Shown here piece by piece: positions 44,683 to 53,890 of a stretch of DNA of 64,000 nt. Source of the DNA: an uncultured Alistipes sp. (GTDB lineage: Bacteria; Bacteroidota; Bacteroidia; Bacteroidales; Rikenellaceae); NCBI GenBank assembly GCA_904502285.1, contig CAJGEC010000003.1, forward strand, positions 34,788 to 98,787, written 5' to 3'. Made by a program: the position numbers and the translations under genes. Each line of letters opens with the position of its first letter. Position 1 is the first letter of the stretch. The notes beneath the pieces are model-generated. The model was not told the DNA's origin and searched no databases. It saw nothing but the letters and a program-made list of their open reading frames with translations.

Positions 44683-46497
44683 CTACTTACTACGGAACAC
44701 AACACTTGAACGTGTAGACTGAAGTGCCGAAGCAGGAAGCATCGAACCACTCCAAGAGCCCGTAATGGTGTTGCCCCTATCATCCTTCACCTCGAAAGTG
44801 ACACTCGCATCGGCTCCCGTAGCAGGAGAGACGCTCAGAGTACCCTCAACAAATGGTGCCATTGTCACTCCATCTTCGGTATAGAACCAACTATATGACA
44901 TATAACCCGCCTCGATAGTTCCTGGCAAAGCGGTGAAAGCCCCCATATCTCCAGTTACGGTATAGTCGCCGAAGAATTCCTGATAGCTTGTTGGCGAAGC
45001 AAGAATGTCGAACTGCACGGTATCACCCACAGAGTCGTTAGGGATGAGGGCAAATGTCCAGTTGCGGAAGCCAATCTCATAGTAGTCGGCATAGTACTCG
45101 TAGTAGAGCGTATGGTTGTCGAAATTACAAGCATAGTCCGAGGTAAGTGTCGAGTAGTAGTCGCCAACTGGCTCATCGCCACCATCACCTGGCTCGTCGT
45201 CTCCAAGTTGGTCAGTCACATCGATATACTCAACTGCACCCTCGTAAGAGATAACGTGCTTAACACCTCCGATAGAGAACTCACCGTGGATACCAGTCTC
45301 ATCGACCAAAAGGTAGCCAGAGTTGATATAACCACCATCAAGAATCTCCTCACCATACTCATCCATAATATAGTACAACGATGCGCTATACGAAATTGAG
45401 TTAGGCTGCAACGACTCCGATGGGTCGATTAGGTACATACCGTATGGGAGTGCAATGCCATTAGCCTTGTCGATAGGCGTAGTATAGACATCGAAACGAT
45501 AGTATGTGCCATTTGCCACCTCATAACCATCAGCATCAACACCTAAGTCAGAGAAGAAGAGGTAGAAATCATCAGCCACACCAGGGTTGTAATAGTCGCC
45601 ATAGTAGAAGCACCAAGACTCCGAAGCCTCGAAAATCACCTCCTCAGGCTTCTCAACCTCTACATTAGCAATTACGGCCTCACCCGTAAAAGTGATTCTG
45701 TATGTCACCTCGCCCGACTTTCCTGTAAACACAGCATCGTTCTCTGTAACAACGAGTTGCGCCTCATCAAACTGCAAGCCATCACCATCAGCTGTGCCAT
45801 CAGTCTTGGTATATGCAGAGTATCTATGGTCGATGGTCCACTGAGCCATAGTACCATCCTTATCAAGATTATAAGTACCTATTGGAAGTGGCACATAGCT
45901 ACTCTCCTCACCCTCGTACAACGGTGCATAGATATCCAATGTGATATACTGACCATTAGCCATAAAATCTCCCGTTTCGTCAAAACCTATATCCGAGAGG
46001 TGGACATAGTAGTTACCCGCAGTTGGTGTGTAGTAGCTGCCATAGTATTGGCCAACGAAGTACTGAGCCTCGAACTCAACCACATTAGGGGTAGGCGCAG
46101 GAGTCTCAACTTTTGCCGCCTGAGCAATAGCCACCTCGAATGACTGTGTCTCGTACGAAACAACAATCTTTGTCTGGCGAGCCTCGCCCTCGTTAGCACT
46201 AACGGTGAAGGTGATAGTCTCGCCCACTACAGGTGCGCTAACCCAGTCAGCCTCACAGGTGGCACTCAACTCCACACCCTCCTTCTTGTTCTCCAAGGTG
46301 TAGGTGATAACACCCTCGCCACCCTCTTCAGAGAACGACAACGTAGCCTCAGAAGTAAGGGTCAATTTAGGCTCCTCAACCACTGGCGTATCTGGGCCAT
46401 CGGGTGTATTAGGGCCTGTAGGCTCATCTACTGGAGCCTCTTCGCACGCTGCCAAAATCATTGGCAAGGCGAGCAACAAATAGAATAACTTTTTCAT
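44683..46497 (-). CDS. BACON lipoprotein with three beta-rich domains
   Basis: The protein has 604 residues with the lipid cysteine at 18. It has the constant N-terminal cassette (1-133) shared with the gene at 42325. Beta-rich domains follow at ~140-275 (NYYVHLSDIGF, LPIGTYNL, RITFTGEAV), ~280-425 (FYLFFSDLGV, YYRFDVY, LPYGMYLI, HVISYEGAV) and ~440-590, which ends VKDDRGNTITGSWSG. It is second in a two-gene unit behind the gene at 46516, by 18 bp, and ends at a clear terminator. Confidence 0.82.
   Translation of the reverse strand: MKKLFYLLLALPMILAACEEAPVDEPTGPNTPDGPDTPVVEEPKLTLTSEATLSFSEEGGEGVITYTLENKKEGVELSATCEADWVSAPVVGETITFTVSANEGEARQTKIVVSYETQSFEVAIAQAAKVETPAPTPNVVEFEAQYFVGQYYGSYYTPTAGNYYVHLSDIGFDETGDFMANGQYITLDIYAPLYEGEESSYVPLPIGTYNLDKDGTMAQWTIDHRYSAYTKTDGTADGDGLQFDEAQLVVTENDAVFTGKSGEVTYRITFTGEAVIANVEVEKPEEVIFEASESWCFYYGDYYNPGVADDFYLFFSDLGVDADGYEVANGTYYRFDVYTTPIDKANGIALPYGMYLIDPSESLQPNSISYSASLYYIMDEYGEEILDGGYINSGYLLVDETGIHGEFSIGGVKHVISYEGAVEYIDVTDQLGDDEPGDGGDEPVGDYYSTLTSDYACNFDNHTLYYEYYADYYEIGFRNWTFALIPNDSVGDTVQFDILASPTSYQEFFGDYTVTGDMGAFTALPGTIEAGYMSYSWFYTEDGVTMAPFVEGTLSVSPATGADASVTFEVKDDRGNTITGSWSGSMLPASALQSTRSSVVFRSK
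46099..46497 (-). repeat. Constant 5' cassette, copy 2
   Basis: Partner of the cassette at 44086-44493. It encodes the signal peptide, a Pro/Asp spacer and the BACON domain. Confidence 0.85.
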
Positions 46498-46515
46498 CTT
46501 GTCTATCTTTTAATC

Positions 46516-47331
46516 TTAGTATCGCATATCGGTAACCTGTGGCTCGCCCTCGAAGGTCACGTGGTGGGTGATACCCTCGATTGTTGCAGTAAGTGTAGCA
46601 CCCTCCTCGGTGACTACCAACGTAGCGCTGTCGTATGGGTATGGATCGAGTGATGAGCCATACTCGTCAGACTCTCTGTAGGCGCTATACTCAGGATCGT
46701 AACCGATGGTCCACTCCTCCTTGTCGGCATCCACGTTAAGTGTATAAGTACCAATTGGCAGTGGCACGTTGTCGCTTCTATCACCCTCATACACTGGACC
46801 ATACAAGTCCAACGCATAATACTTAGAATTTGGAAGGTCCTTTCCATCCTCATTAAAACCATTCTCCGAGAGGTGCATAAAGTAGTTACCAACACCTGGG
46901 CTAAAGATTGAGCCATAGTACTCGCCAGTGAAGTAGTTAGCCTTAAACGCCACCTCGGTAATTGACAACTGCTGGATAACAACATTCTGCACCAACTCGC
47001 CGTAAGCAACCGTGATAATAGCGTTACGCTTTTCGCCCTCGTTCTTAGCAACATTAAAGGTAATGGTCTCACCCTCAGCGATATCCGTTACCCAATCTGC
47101 TGAGCAAGTAGCGTTCAACTCCACACCCTCCTTCTCATTCTCCAAGGTGTAGGTGATAACACCCTCGCCACCCTCAGAACTGAACTGCATAGCCATCTCA
47201 GAGGTGATGGTCAATACTGGTGCTGGATCATTGTCCGGAGCATCAGGTGTGTTAGGTGTTCCAGTCTCCTCAGAACACGCAACGAATGCCAAAGGCATTG
47301 CAAACAAGTAGAATAAATTTCTAAGTTTCAT
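46516..47331 (-). CDS. Short BACON lipoprotein with one beta-rich domain
   Basis: The protein has 271 residues with the lipid cysteine at 19. The BACON domain (~40-125) is close to the constant cassette but clearly diverged. A single beta-rich domain (~128-268) contains YYGSIFSPGVGNYFMHLSE, YYALDLYGPVY, LPIGTYTL and HHVTFEGE. It is the smallest member and the simplest example of the shared architecture. The first gene of its unit, it is preceded by a -7-like element at 47366. Confidence 0.82.
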   Translation of the reverse strand: MKLRNLFYLFAMPLAFVACSEETGTPNTPDAPDNDPAPVLTITSEMAMQFSSEGGEGVITYTLENEKEGVELNATCSADWVTDIAEGETITFNVAKNEGEKRNAIITVAYGELVQNVVIQQLSITEVAFKANYFTGEYYGSIFSPGVGNYFMHLSENGFNEDGKDLPNSKYYALDLYGPVYEGDRSDNVPLPIGTYTLNVDADKEEWTIGYDPEYSAYRESDEYGSSLDPYPYDSATLVVTEEGATLTATIEGITHHVTFEGEPQVTDMRY

Positions 47332-47365
47332 ATTTATAAAGCTTTTAGTTTTTCTGATTTAAACA

Positions 47366-47373
47366 CAAAGGTA
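47366..47373 (-). promoter_or_regulatory. Candidate -7 element of the first lipoprotein unit
   Basis: The minus strand reads TACCTTTG, 34 bp before the ATG at 47331, in the gap after the glycosyltransferase. No clear -33 element was found. Confidence 0.45.
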
Positions 47374-47380
47374 ATATATT

Positions 47381-48271
47381 TTATCGTTGGAAGATACCCT
47401 TCGATATATTTTTTCGCATTTTTAGCAGATAACGCGACTGCTGAGGCCTATGGATTAGACACAACAACAGCGTAGCACACCACTTAGCCACCTCCATAAC
47501 ATAGAGTCGCACCTTACGGCCTCGCATCTCGGCGCGCAGACGCTGGCTAATGCCCGTATTGTAGCTAAGCCTCTCGAAGTAATCGGACTGTAGTTTCGAC
47601 TCTGGGATTATGTGGTACATCACCGCACGAGGCACATAGTAGCAAGCCATACCTCGCTCGGCCATACGCTCGAAGAGTTCGCTCTCCTCGCCACCAATAA
47701 GACGGCCTCCCGTTCTACCGAGATTGGTATTAAACACCCCCACCTCCTCGAAGACCGAGCGTCGCATAGCCATATTTCCTCCGCCAGGGATTCTACGCTT
47801 AGGGAAGAGCTTCACCTCCGAGCCGAAATCCATAGGGTTGGCTATAGGCTGCTCCGTATAGTGCGACATCCATTCGGGGCAACCCGTGGGGTATTCCGCC
47901 ACTATCTTTCCGCCAGCAGACATCGCATCAGCCTTACTATCAAAGAGTTCTACGTATGCTTCGACGAACTCTGGCACGATACGTTCGTCATCATCCACAA
48001 AGGCTATGATATCTCCCTGAGCCTTCGCAATACCTGCATTACGAGCATAGGAAAGGCCCTGATTCTGCTCCAAGTGGTAGACTATATTCAGTTGGGGATG
48101 CTCCGTCGCAAAGGCCTCAACACGCTGACGAGTATCATCCTTGGAGTTGTTATCCACAACGATACACTCCCACCTATCGGCCGAAAGGGTCTGCCGAGCC
48201 ACAGAGTCGAGCGTAACCATCAATTGCTCGGCACGATTATATGTCGCTATTATAAGTGAAAGACGAATCAT
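47381..48271 (-). CDS. Family 2 glycosyltransferase
   Basis: The protein has 296 residues of GT-A fold. It begins LSLIIATYNRAEQL, has VVDNNSKDDT, then the metal-binding DDDE in IIAFVDDDERIVPE, and GGGNMAMRRSVFE with the later GGEESELFERM. A C-terminal basic, partly hydrophobic segment (~245-270) may touch the membrane. It transfers a sugar from a nucleotide sugar; the acceptor is unknown. It follows the TPR regulator by 17 bp and so is probably co-transcribed with it. A role in glycosylating the neighbouring surface proteins is possible but unproven. Confidence 0.88.
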   Translation of the reverse strand: MIRLSLIIATYNRAEQLMVTLDSVARQTLSADRWECIVVDNNSKDDTRQRVEAFATEHPQLNIVYHLEQNQGLSYARNAGIAKAQGDIIAFVDDDERIVPEFVEAYVELFDSKADAMSAGGKIVAEYPTGCPEWMSHYTEQPIANPMDFGSEVKLFPKRRIPGGGNMAMRRSVFEEVGVFNTNLGRTGGRLIGGEESELFERMAERGMACYYVPRAVMYHIIPESKLQSDYFERLSYNTGISQRLRAEMRGRKVRLYVMEVAKWCATLLLCLIHRPQQSRYLLKMRKNISKGIFQR

Positions 48272-48288
48272 AGTACAAAGATAGTAAA

Positions 48289-50028
48289 TTATTTCTCTAC
48301 CGAGCCAAACTTATCGAGATAGGCGATTAGCGATTTGTCGTCTCCCGTCAATCCGAACTTCTGACGTAGGCGCGAACGTGCCACGTTGATACTACCAAGA
48401 CTCTGGCGTGTGATGCCCGAAATCTCCTTGGTGGACATATTCATATGTATAAAGAGGCATAACTTGCGCTCGTTCTTAGTGAGGGTTGGATGCTCACGCA
48501 ACAGATTCTCGTAGAAGATATCGTTACCTCCAGCCAGGGTCTTCTCCACCTCTGCCCAGTCATTCGAGCCGTCGTTATCGCTCTGCAACTGGCGGATTAT
48601 GCGTCGCAACTCCACGCGCATCTCCTTGCTATCGTTCAAGCCCACGACGCTACTGAGTTCCTGCGTGAGCCTATCAATATTATTCTGCTCCTGGAATTGC
48701 TGAATCTTCTGTATCTTAATAATTTCGTTCTTATAATTCAACTCCTGCTCCGACTTAGCACGCTGAAGTTCCCTATTCTTTCGCTCAAGACGGTAGCGCG
48801 AGTAGAGCAAGACACCGAGAATAAGAATCACCACCACCGCCAGGGCATAGATACGTGTAAGCATCCTATTATGCTGCTGCTCATGCAGGTGCGCCTCCTC
48901 CTTTTGTTTGTGCTGTTGCTCCGCCTGTTGCAACTCCAGTTCGTTAATCAGCGACGAGAGTTCCACGACATTCTGCGTATTATGCTGGCGTGTATATGTT
49001 TCGGCAAAGGCAATCAAAGCATCATAGGCCTCACGATAGCGTCCCTGCTGATAGTATATATCTTGAAGCAGAAAGTAGGAGTGTACGTTCTTCGTGTCGA
49101 AATCGCCATTGCCAAGCAACTCTATCGAGAGTTTCAACTCCTTAATCGCCGAGGCTGTATCCCCCGTGTTCAGGTGATAAAAGCCCAAAGCCGAGTAGTA
49201 GTAACCCTTCTCCTTGTAGTTGGTGACCAACGGCTTTGCCAACTCGAAATATCGTGCCGAAGCATCAATATCCTCGAACATAAACTCCTGAAGCGCAGCA
49301 TTCAAATATACATTTAGGAGCAAGTCCGTAAAACCATACTCTCCACAAATCACCTCACTCTGCTCGATGATACTTCTCACATCGTCGGGCGAGAGGTCGT
49401 AGTTGAAGCGATTGTTCAGCGCACGCACCATCTGATGCGCCTGGGCCCTATCGTCATAGCACTCCGACACCATCTTATTATATTGCATTGCTCGCTCCTG
49501 GTCGTGGTGATAGAAGTAGTCCACCTGCTCAAGAGCCAAGTAGGCCTCCCTCACCGTCGTAGAATCGCCAAGCGCACGGCCCTCTTCCAGAGCTTTGATA
49601 CTGCTACTAAAGGCATTATGGTAGTCGCTGTTTCTCAGATAGATACGCGCGAGTAGCGCATTTGTGCGAGCCACACAAGGCCTATTATCAAGCGCCTCGT
49701 ACATATCGTAAGCCCTCTTTCTATAATTCAACGCATCGCCGTAGCGGTGCAACGTAGCCTCGTTATACTCTGCCAAAAAGTCGTAGACCATAGCCACATC
49801 TTCGCTCACGGCCAAAGAGTCGAGGTCGGCAACAACGAGGTTGGCATAGTCAAATGCCTTCGCTCTGTCGGACGTGCGATACTGTTTGAACTTCTCGACA
49901 TTGCGACTAAGTGTCTTCGAGGCAAGTGGCTGAGCACAGAGGGGTTGAATCGTCACGAATAGAACGACAAAAAGGGTTAGTCGGGCTATTGCGGCATATC
50001 TAAAAATGTTATAATCTCTAATTCGCAT
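48289..50028 (-). CDS. Membrane-anchored TPR regulator with LuxR-type HTH
   Basis: The protein has 579 residues. An N-terminal signal ends CAQ (~33), then TPR-like helical repeats cover ~35-365. One membrane helix (~392-412) is followed by a coiled coil (~415-455). A C-terminal helix-turn-helix (~515-570) contains LTKNERKLCLFIHMNMSTKEIS and RQSLGSINVARSRLRQKFG; the first stretch is one helix pair. The layout places the TPRs in the periplasm and the DNA-binding part in the cytoplasm. It stands divergent from three lipoprotein genes and just upstream of the glycosyltransferase. It is a likely local regulator of the lipoprotein island. The signal it senses is unknown. Confidence 0.83.
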   Translation of the reverse strand: MRIRDYNIFRYAAIARLTLFVVLFVTIQPLCAQPLASKTLSRNVEKFKQYRTSDRAKAFDYANLVVADLDSLAVSEDVAMVYDFLAEYNEATLHRYGDALNYRKRAYDMYEALDNRPCVARTNALLARIYLRNSDYHNAFSSSIKALEEGRALGDSTTVREAYLALEQVDYFYHHDQERAMQYNKMVSECYDDRAQAHQMVRALNNRFNYDLSPDDVRSIIEQSEVICGEYGFTDLLLNVYLNAALQEFMFEDIDASARYFELAKPLVTNYKEKGYYYSALGFYHLNTGDTASAIKELKLSIELLGNGDFDTKNVHSYFLLQDIYYQQGRYREAYDALIAFAETYTRQHNTQNVVELSSLINELELQQAEQQHKQKEEAHLHEQQHNRMLTRIYALAVVVILILGVLLYSRYRLERKNRELQRAKSEQELNYKNEIIKIQKIQQFQEQNNIDRLTQELSSVVGLNDSKEMRVELRRIIRQLQSDNDGSNDWAEVEKTLAGGNDIFYENLLREHPTLTKNERKLCLFIHMNMSTKEISGITRQSLGSINVARSRLRQKFGLTGDDKSLIAYLDKFGSVEK

Positions 50029-50051
50029 AGAATGAACTATTTAACTAAAAT

Positions 50052-50091
50052 TGTTATACAAATGTAATATATTTTTTTGATAATGTTATAC
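50052..50091. promoter_or_regulatory. Paired tgttatac repeats in the divergent control region
   Basis: Two identical 8-bp direct repeats (50052-50059 and 50084-50091) lie 32 bp apart, close to three helical turns, between the regulator and the divergent lipoprotein genes. A shorter tgttata copy lies at 50007. They are candidate operator half-sites. The region is A/T-rich, so chance is possible. Confidence 0.35.
50059..50066 (-). promoter_or_regulatory. Candidate -7 element of the TPR regulator
   Basis: The minus strand reads TACATTTG, 30 bp before the regulator ATG. No -33 element was found. Confidence 0.4.
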
Positions 50092-50132
50092 TATTATTAG
50101 AGGTTTTTTATCAAAAAAATATTTCCATTCAC

Positions 50133-50140
50133 TAATTTTG
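50133..50140 (+). promoter_or_regulatory. Candidate -7 element of the rightward lipoprotein genes
   Basis: TAATTTTG, 49 bp before the ATG at 50190. No clear -33 TTTG precedes it. Confidence 0.45.
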
Positions 50141-50189
50141 TATAGCGAAAGCCAGAAAACACGATTTTAAACCTAAAAACCTATAGACA

Positions 50190-51548
50190 ATGAAACGATT
50201 CTTTACTATCCTCTTCATCGCATTTGCAACAATTGCTTGCGAAAGCAATGAGACTCCTACAGCCCCAAACCAGCCACAAGACAACCCTGGTATTGGCGAG
50301 ATTGAAAATTTCTATATTAATATTAAGGAGGATCAACTCTCTGCATTCTCCGTAACCTTCGACATACTTCCTGAGCATAAGGAGGCTCTCTACTACTACG
50401 ACATCATCTCTAAGGGTCGTCTTTCAGAGGTTAGCATCAGTAGCCTCAAGGCCGAAATCATCGCTGGCGCTGAGAAGATGGCCGAATTGACAGGCTCATC
50501 TTTCGACGAGGTATTGGCAACAATGCTTACCTCAGGCGATAAACTCGACATTTGCAGCAATGCTGGCTACCGCCCAGAGACCGACTTCGTAATCTACGCA
50601 TTCTACTGGGATGAGGAGGACGAGGAGAACTTGTGTCTCCGCGAGTTCAGAACTCCTGCCGTAGTTGCATCTTCAGAGAGCGCTGAGGTTGAGGCTACAA
50701 TCGACGCATATAGTATGAATATCGAGGTAACCCCAAGTGCTGGTGTTGTGGAGTATTACTACTACTTCAACGAGCGCACTAAGGTTGAGGCTATGTTGGC
50801 TGGTCTCGAGGACGAGAACGCATACCTCTCATACCAGGCTATGAACGTAGGTACTCGCAAGGAGGGCGCTGCAACCTTCGAGCAACTTGGCCTTAAGCCC
50901 CAGACTGAGTATATGGTGTTGCTTATGTGTATTGACAACAAACTTAACCGCTTCGCTGTTAGCGAGGTATTCACAACCACCGAGGAGAACACCTCTCAGC
51001 GTGTAGAGTCAGAACTCTTCGAGAAGTTGCTCGGCGAGTGGGAGGGTAAGCAGACCATCTACGACTACTACGCATCGCCTCAGGACAACGTATTCGATGT
51101 AAACATCCTCTCATCTATCGAAGATGTAAATTGCGACTACCGCGCTTTGAACCAACTCGTTGCTACCGTTGATGGATGGTGCAACATCCCATACTACGGC
51201 CTCACATCGCTCATCGAGCAGGAGATCGAGGATCCAGAGGATAAGTGGGGTCCAAGATGGATCTTCAACATCGGTGAGGGCGACGTTGTGACAATGGATG
51301 GCAAGGTACGCAACTCGGTTATCGGTTGGTTGTTCTTCGGCAACTGCTATATGCTCAATATGTCTGTTGATGGCTCACAGATCATTACCGACCAGGACCT
51401 CGTAGTTGAGATCTCCGAGGACTACAACACTATCACCATCAAGTCGCCAGTGAGTGGCCTCTATCCAGGCTTGGCATACTACTTCGAGGGCTTTGGTTGG
51501 ATGGGCTACTATAGTGGTTGTAGCAACATCGTTCTCACACGCAAATAA
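50190..51548 (+). CDS. Surface lipoprotein with Fn3-like repeats and a lipocalin-like C-terminus
   Basis: The protein has 452 residues with the lipid cysteine at 17 (ACESNETP). Two Fn3-like units (~45-155 and ~160-265) each contain a strand with consecutive tyrosines (ALYYYD, VEYYYYF), a helical insert, and a closing YRPETDFVIYAF or LKPQTEYMVLLM strand. Residues ~270-452 begin LFEKLLGEWEGKQ, the opening usual for lipocalin-like domains in Bacteroidales. It is the first of three rightward lipoproteins, divergent from the TPR regulator. Function is unknown. Confidence 0.8.
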   Translation: MKRFFTILFIAFATIACESNETPTAPNQPQDNPGIGEIENFYINIKEDQLSAFSVTFDILPEHKEALYYYDIISKGRLSEVSISSLKAEIIAGAEKMAELTGSSFDEVLATMLTSGDKLDICSNAGYRPETDFVIYAFYWDEEDEENLCLREFRTPAVVASSESAEVEATIDAYSMNIEVTPSAGVVEYYYYFNERTKVEAMLAGLEDENAYLSYQAMNVGTRKEGAATFEQLGLKPQTEYMVLLMCIDNKLNRFAVSEVFTTTEENTSQRVESELFEKLLGEWEGKQTIYDYYASPQDNVFDVNILSSIEDVNCDYRALNQLVATVDGWCNIPYYGLTSLIEQEIEDPEDKWGPRWIFNIGEGDVVTMDGKVRNSVIGWLFFGNCYMLNMSVDGSQIITDQDLVVEISEDYNTITIKSPVSGLYPGLAYYFEGFGWMGYYSGCSNIVLTRK

Positions 51549-51593
51549 TATAGTATAGAATCGAAAAAATATTACTCTAAAACTAATACCATT

Positions 51594-53849
51594 ATGAAAA
51601 AGTTAACTCTACTTGCACTTGCGACCTTGACATTCGGTCTTTTTGGTTGCAACCCAGAACCAGAACCTACTGTTCCAGCAAATGAGGCACAGCCTACAAT
51701 TGCGTTGGAGAAGGGTACTGAGGGTATTAATTCTGTATCGTTCACCCTTACAACAACCGATGCTACTGAGGCTCGCTATATGGTCTTGGGCGACGAGGCT
51801 ACCGCTCCTACTCTTGAGACCATCTTGGAGAGTGGTACCGCTGTAGAACTTGATGAGAGCGGTGCTGCTACCGTTACTGCTGAGGGTCTTGAGGCCGAGA
51901 CTGAGTATAAGGTCGTTGCTGCTGCTAAGAACGTGACCAAGATGGCAGGTTCTAACACTCTATACTTCACAACTAAGGCCGAGGGCGAACTCTTCGTTGA
52001 GGCTGAGATCGTACAGATTACTCACGAATCTATGCACTTCCGCTTCGAGCAGGCTAATGCTGAGCGCATTGCATACTTGGTACAGTACGCATCAAAGGAG
52101 GTTCCTACAGCGCAGTACGTTTGGGTAAACGGCAACGAGATTGACCCTGCATGCAAGGAGTCTATCGAGGTTGCAGACTTGGAGTGTGCTAAGGCTTACC
52201 GCTTGGTAGTTGTTGCTGATGGCAATGGCAAGAGCGTTATGGCTGAGCCTATCGAGTTCACCACTAAGGATGACCCAACAAATGTTTTGGAGCATAACTA
52301 CACACGTGTTCGTGGCTCAAAGTATAGTTCAAACTACTACTTGATGTTCTCTTACGAGGATGCTAACGAGGCTGACAACTTCGCTTACAACGACAAGACC
52401 CTTTGCTTGGATTTCTACGGCGATCCTGACAAGGATTACCTCCCAGCAGGCACCTACGAGGTTAAGGAGTCTACCGAGTGGCCTTGTGTTAATTCTATGC
52501 GCTACTCTACCTACGGCTACGACAATGGCGTATTGCTCAACAACGGCCAGGTAGTTGTATCTATCGACGAGGAGACTAAGGCTTATACCTTCGAGATCGA
52601 CATCAACCTTAAGGATGGTCGCCACTTGGTTGCTCACTACACTGGTGATGTTGAAGGTATGCCAGTTGTGGACAAGGTATTCGTAACTACCGAATTTTCT
52701 ACTGCCTCTGCTACGACTGCCGACAATGGCGAGAACTGGACATTGAACCTCGCTGACGAGGCTGGTAACTCTGCACACCTGTACATTGCTAATGCGTTCA
52801 AGGCTCCATATATCGTGAACAACACCTACACCATCAGCACCTCTGCTGAGGAGTTGAGCGCTAAGCCTTTGGCTGTTGAGCCAGGTCAGTTCGATAGCAC
52901 AACCTCTACCTTCGTCGTTGCTGGCCAGAATGGTGGCGAGTTCAAGTTCGCAACAGGTACTCTTACCGTAGATATCGACTGGGAGAACTCTAAGTACCTC
53001 TTATCATTCTACGGTACTCTCAAGAATGGTTACATTATCGAGTCAGAGTATGAGGGCGCTATCGAGGGTTGCTCTTTGGAGCAGTCAGAGGAGGTTATCG
53101 ACGTAGTTATGAACCGCGCATACGCAAGCTCTTACGAGTCAGGCTCTAACTGGTACATCACCCTTGCACAGATCGACGGCGAACTCACCAACTATATGCT
53201 TAAACTCGACGTCTATAGCAAGCCTTCACAGTATCTCGCTTCTGGCGTCTATGAACTTGGCGTAGGCACTGGCGAGGGTTACCTCGGCGTAGATGCTACT
53301 ACTCTTACTGTTGCTGGTCAGGGTCAGTACAACTTCACTGAGGCACGCCTCACCATTGAGACTAACCTTGCAGAGAAGACCTACACTATGGTAGTATCTG
53401 GTAAGGTTCAGGACGGCCGTACATTCCTTATGTCATACGTTGGTGTGGTAGATGGTATGGAGATAGTAGATGCGGAGGATACCCCAACCGACTTGACTTG
53501 GAACTCATTTACCGCTAAGAGATGGTACTCTGACAACTGGGCTCTCACCATCAAAGACTCAACCAATGAGTACACTATGGTATTCGATATGCGCACTGGT
53601 AACAGCGAAATCAACTATATCCCAAGCAATACCTACACTCTTGGCGAGTCATACGTTAATACTATCTACATCGACAACAACTACAGCGAGTTCAACGGCA
53701 ATAAAAGAGCGTTTGAGTCTGTAACATTGAACATCGAGTACCTCGAGGCTTCTCAGACCTACAACCTTTCATTCGAGGTAAAACTTGTTGATGGTCGCGA
53801 GTTTAGTGGCAACTACACCGGTGCTATCGACGGTAGCCCTATATTGTAA
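51594..53849 (+). CDS. Surface lipoprotein with two Fn3-like and four beta-rich repeats
   Basis: The protein has 751 residues with the lipid cysteine at 19 (GCNPEPEP). Two Fn3-like domains (~30-130, ~130-225) are followed by four copies of the island's beta-rich domain (~228-355, ~358-500, ~503-625, ~630-751). Landmarks in the copies are YLPAGTYEV, YLASGVYEL, YIPSNTYTL and the closing DGRHLVAHYTGDV, DGRTFLMSYVGVV and DGREFSGNYTGAI. It lies 46 bp after the preceding lipoprotein and is probably co-transcribed. It links this side of the island to the leftward units by the same repeat. Confidence 0.82.
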   Translation: MKKLTLLALATLTFGLFGCNPEPEPTVPANEAQPTIALEKGTEGINSVSFTLTTTDATEARYMVLGDEATAPTLETILESGTAVELDESGAATVTAEGLEAETEYKVVAAAKNVTKMAGSNTLYFTTKAEGELFVEAEIVQITHESMHFRFEQANAERIAYLVQYASKEVPTAQYVWVNGNEIDPACKESIEVADLECAKAYRLVVVADGNGKSVMAEPIEFTTKDDPTNVLEHNYTRVRGSKYSSNYYLMFSYEDANEADNFAYNDKTLCLDFYGDPDKDYLPAGTYEVKESTEWPCVNSMRYSTYGYDNGVLLNNGQVVVSIDEETKAYTFEIDINLKDGRHLVAHYTGDVEGMPVVDKVFVTTEFSTASATTADNGENWTLNLADEAGNSAHLYIANAFKAPYIVNNTYTISTSAEELSAKPLAVEPGQFDSTTSTFVVAGQNGGEFKFATGTLTVDIDWENSKYLLSFYGTLKNGYIIESEYEGAIEGCSLEQSEEVIDVVMNRAYASSYESGSNWYITLAQIDGELTNYMLKLDVYSKPSQYLASGVYELGVGTGEGYLGVDATTLTVAGQGQYNFTEARLTIETNLAEKTYTMVVSGKVQDGRTFLMSYVGVVDGMEIVDAEDTPTDLTWNSFTAKRWYSDNWALTIKDSTNEYTMVFDMRTGNSEINYIPSNTYTLGESYVNTIYIDNNYSEFNGNKRAFESVTLNIEYLEASQTYNLSFEVKLVDGREFSGNYTGAIDGSPIL

Positions 53850-53890
53850 CCCACTATCCTCCACAGCATTAAACCCTACAGAAACTTTCT

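Noticed and set aside
37820..47331. SusC/SusD-type polysaccharide utilisation locus
   Set aside because: No TonB-dependent receptor, SusD-like lipoprotein or glycoside hydrolase is present among the lipoproteins.
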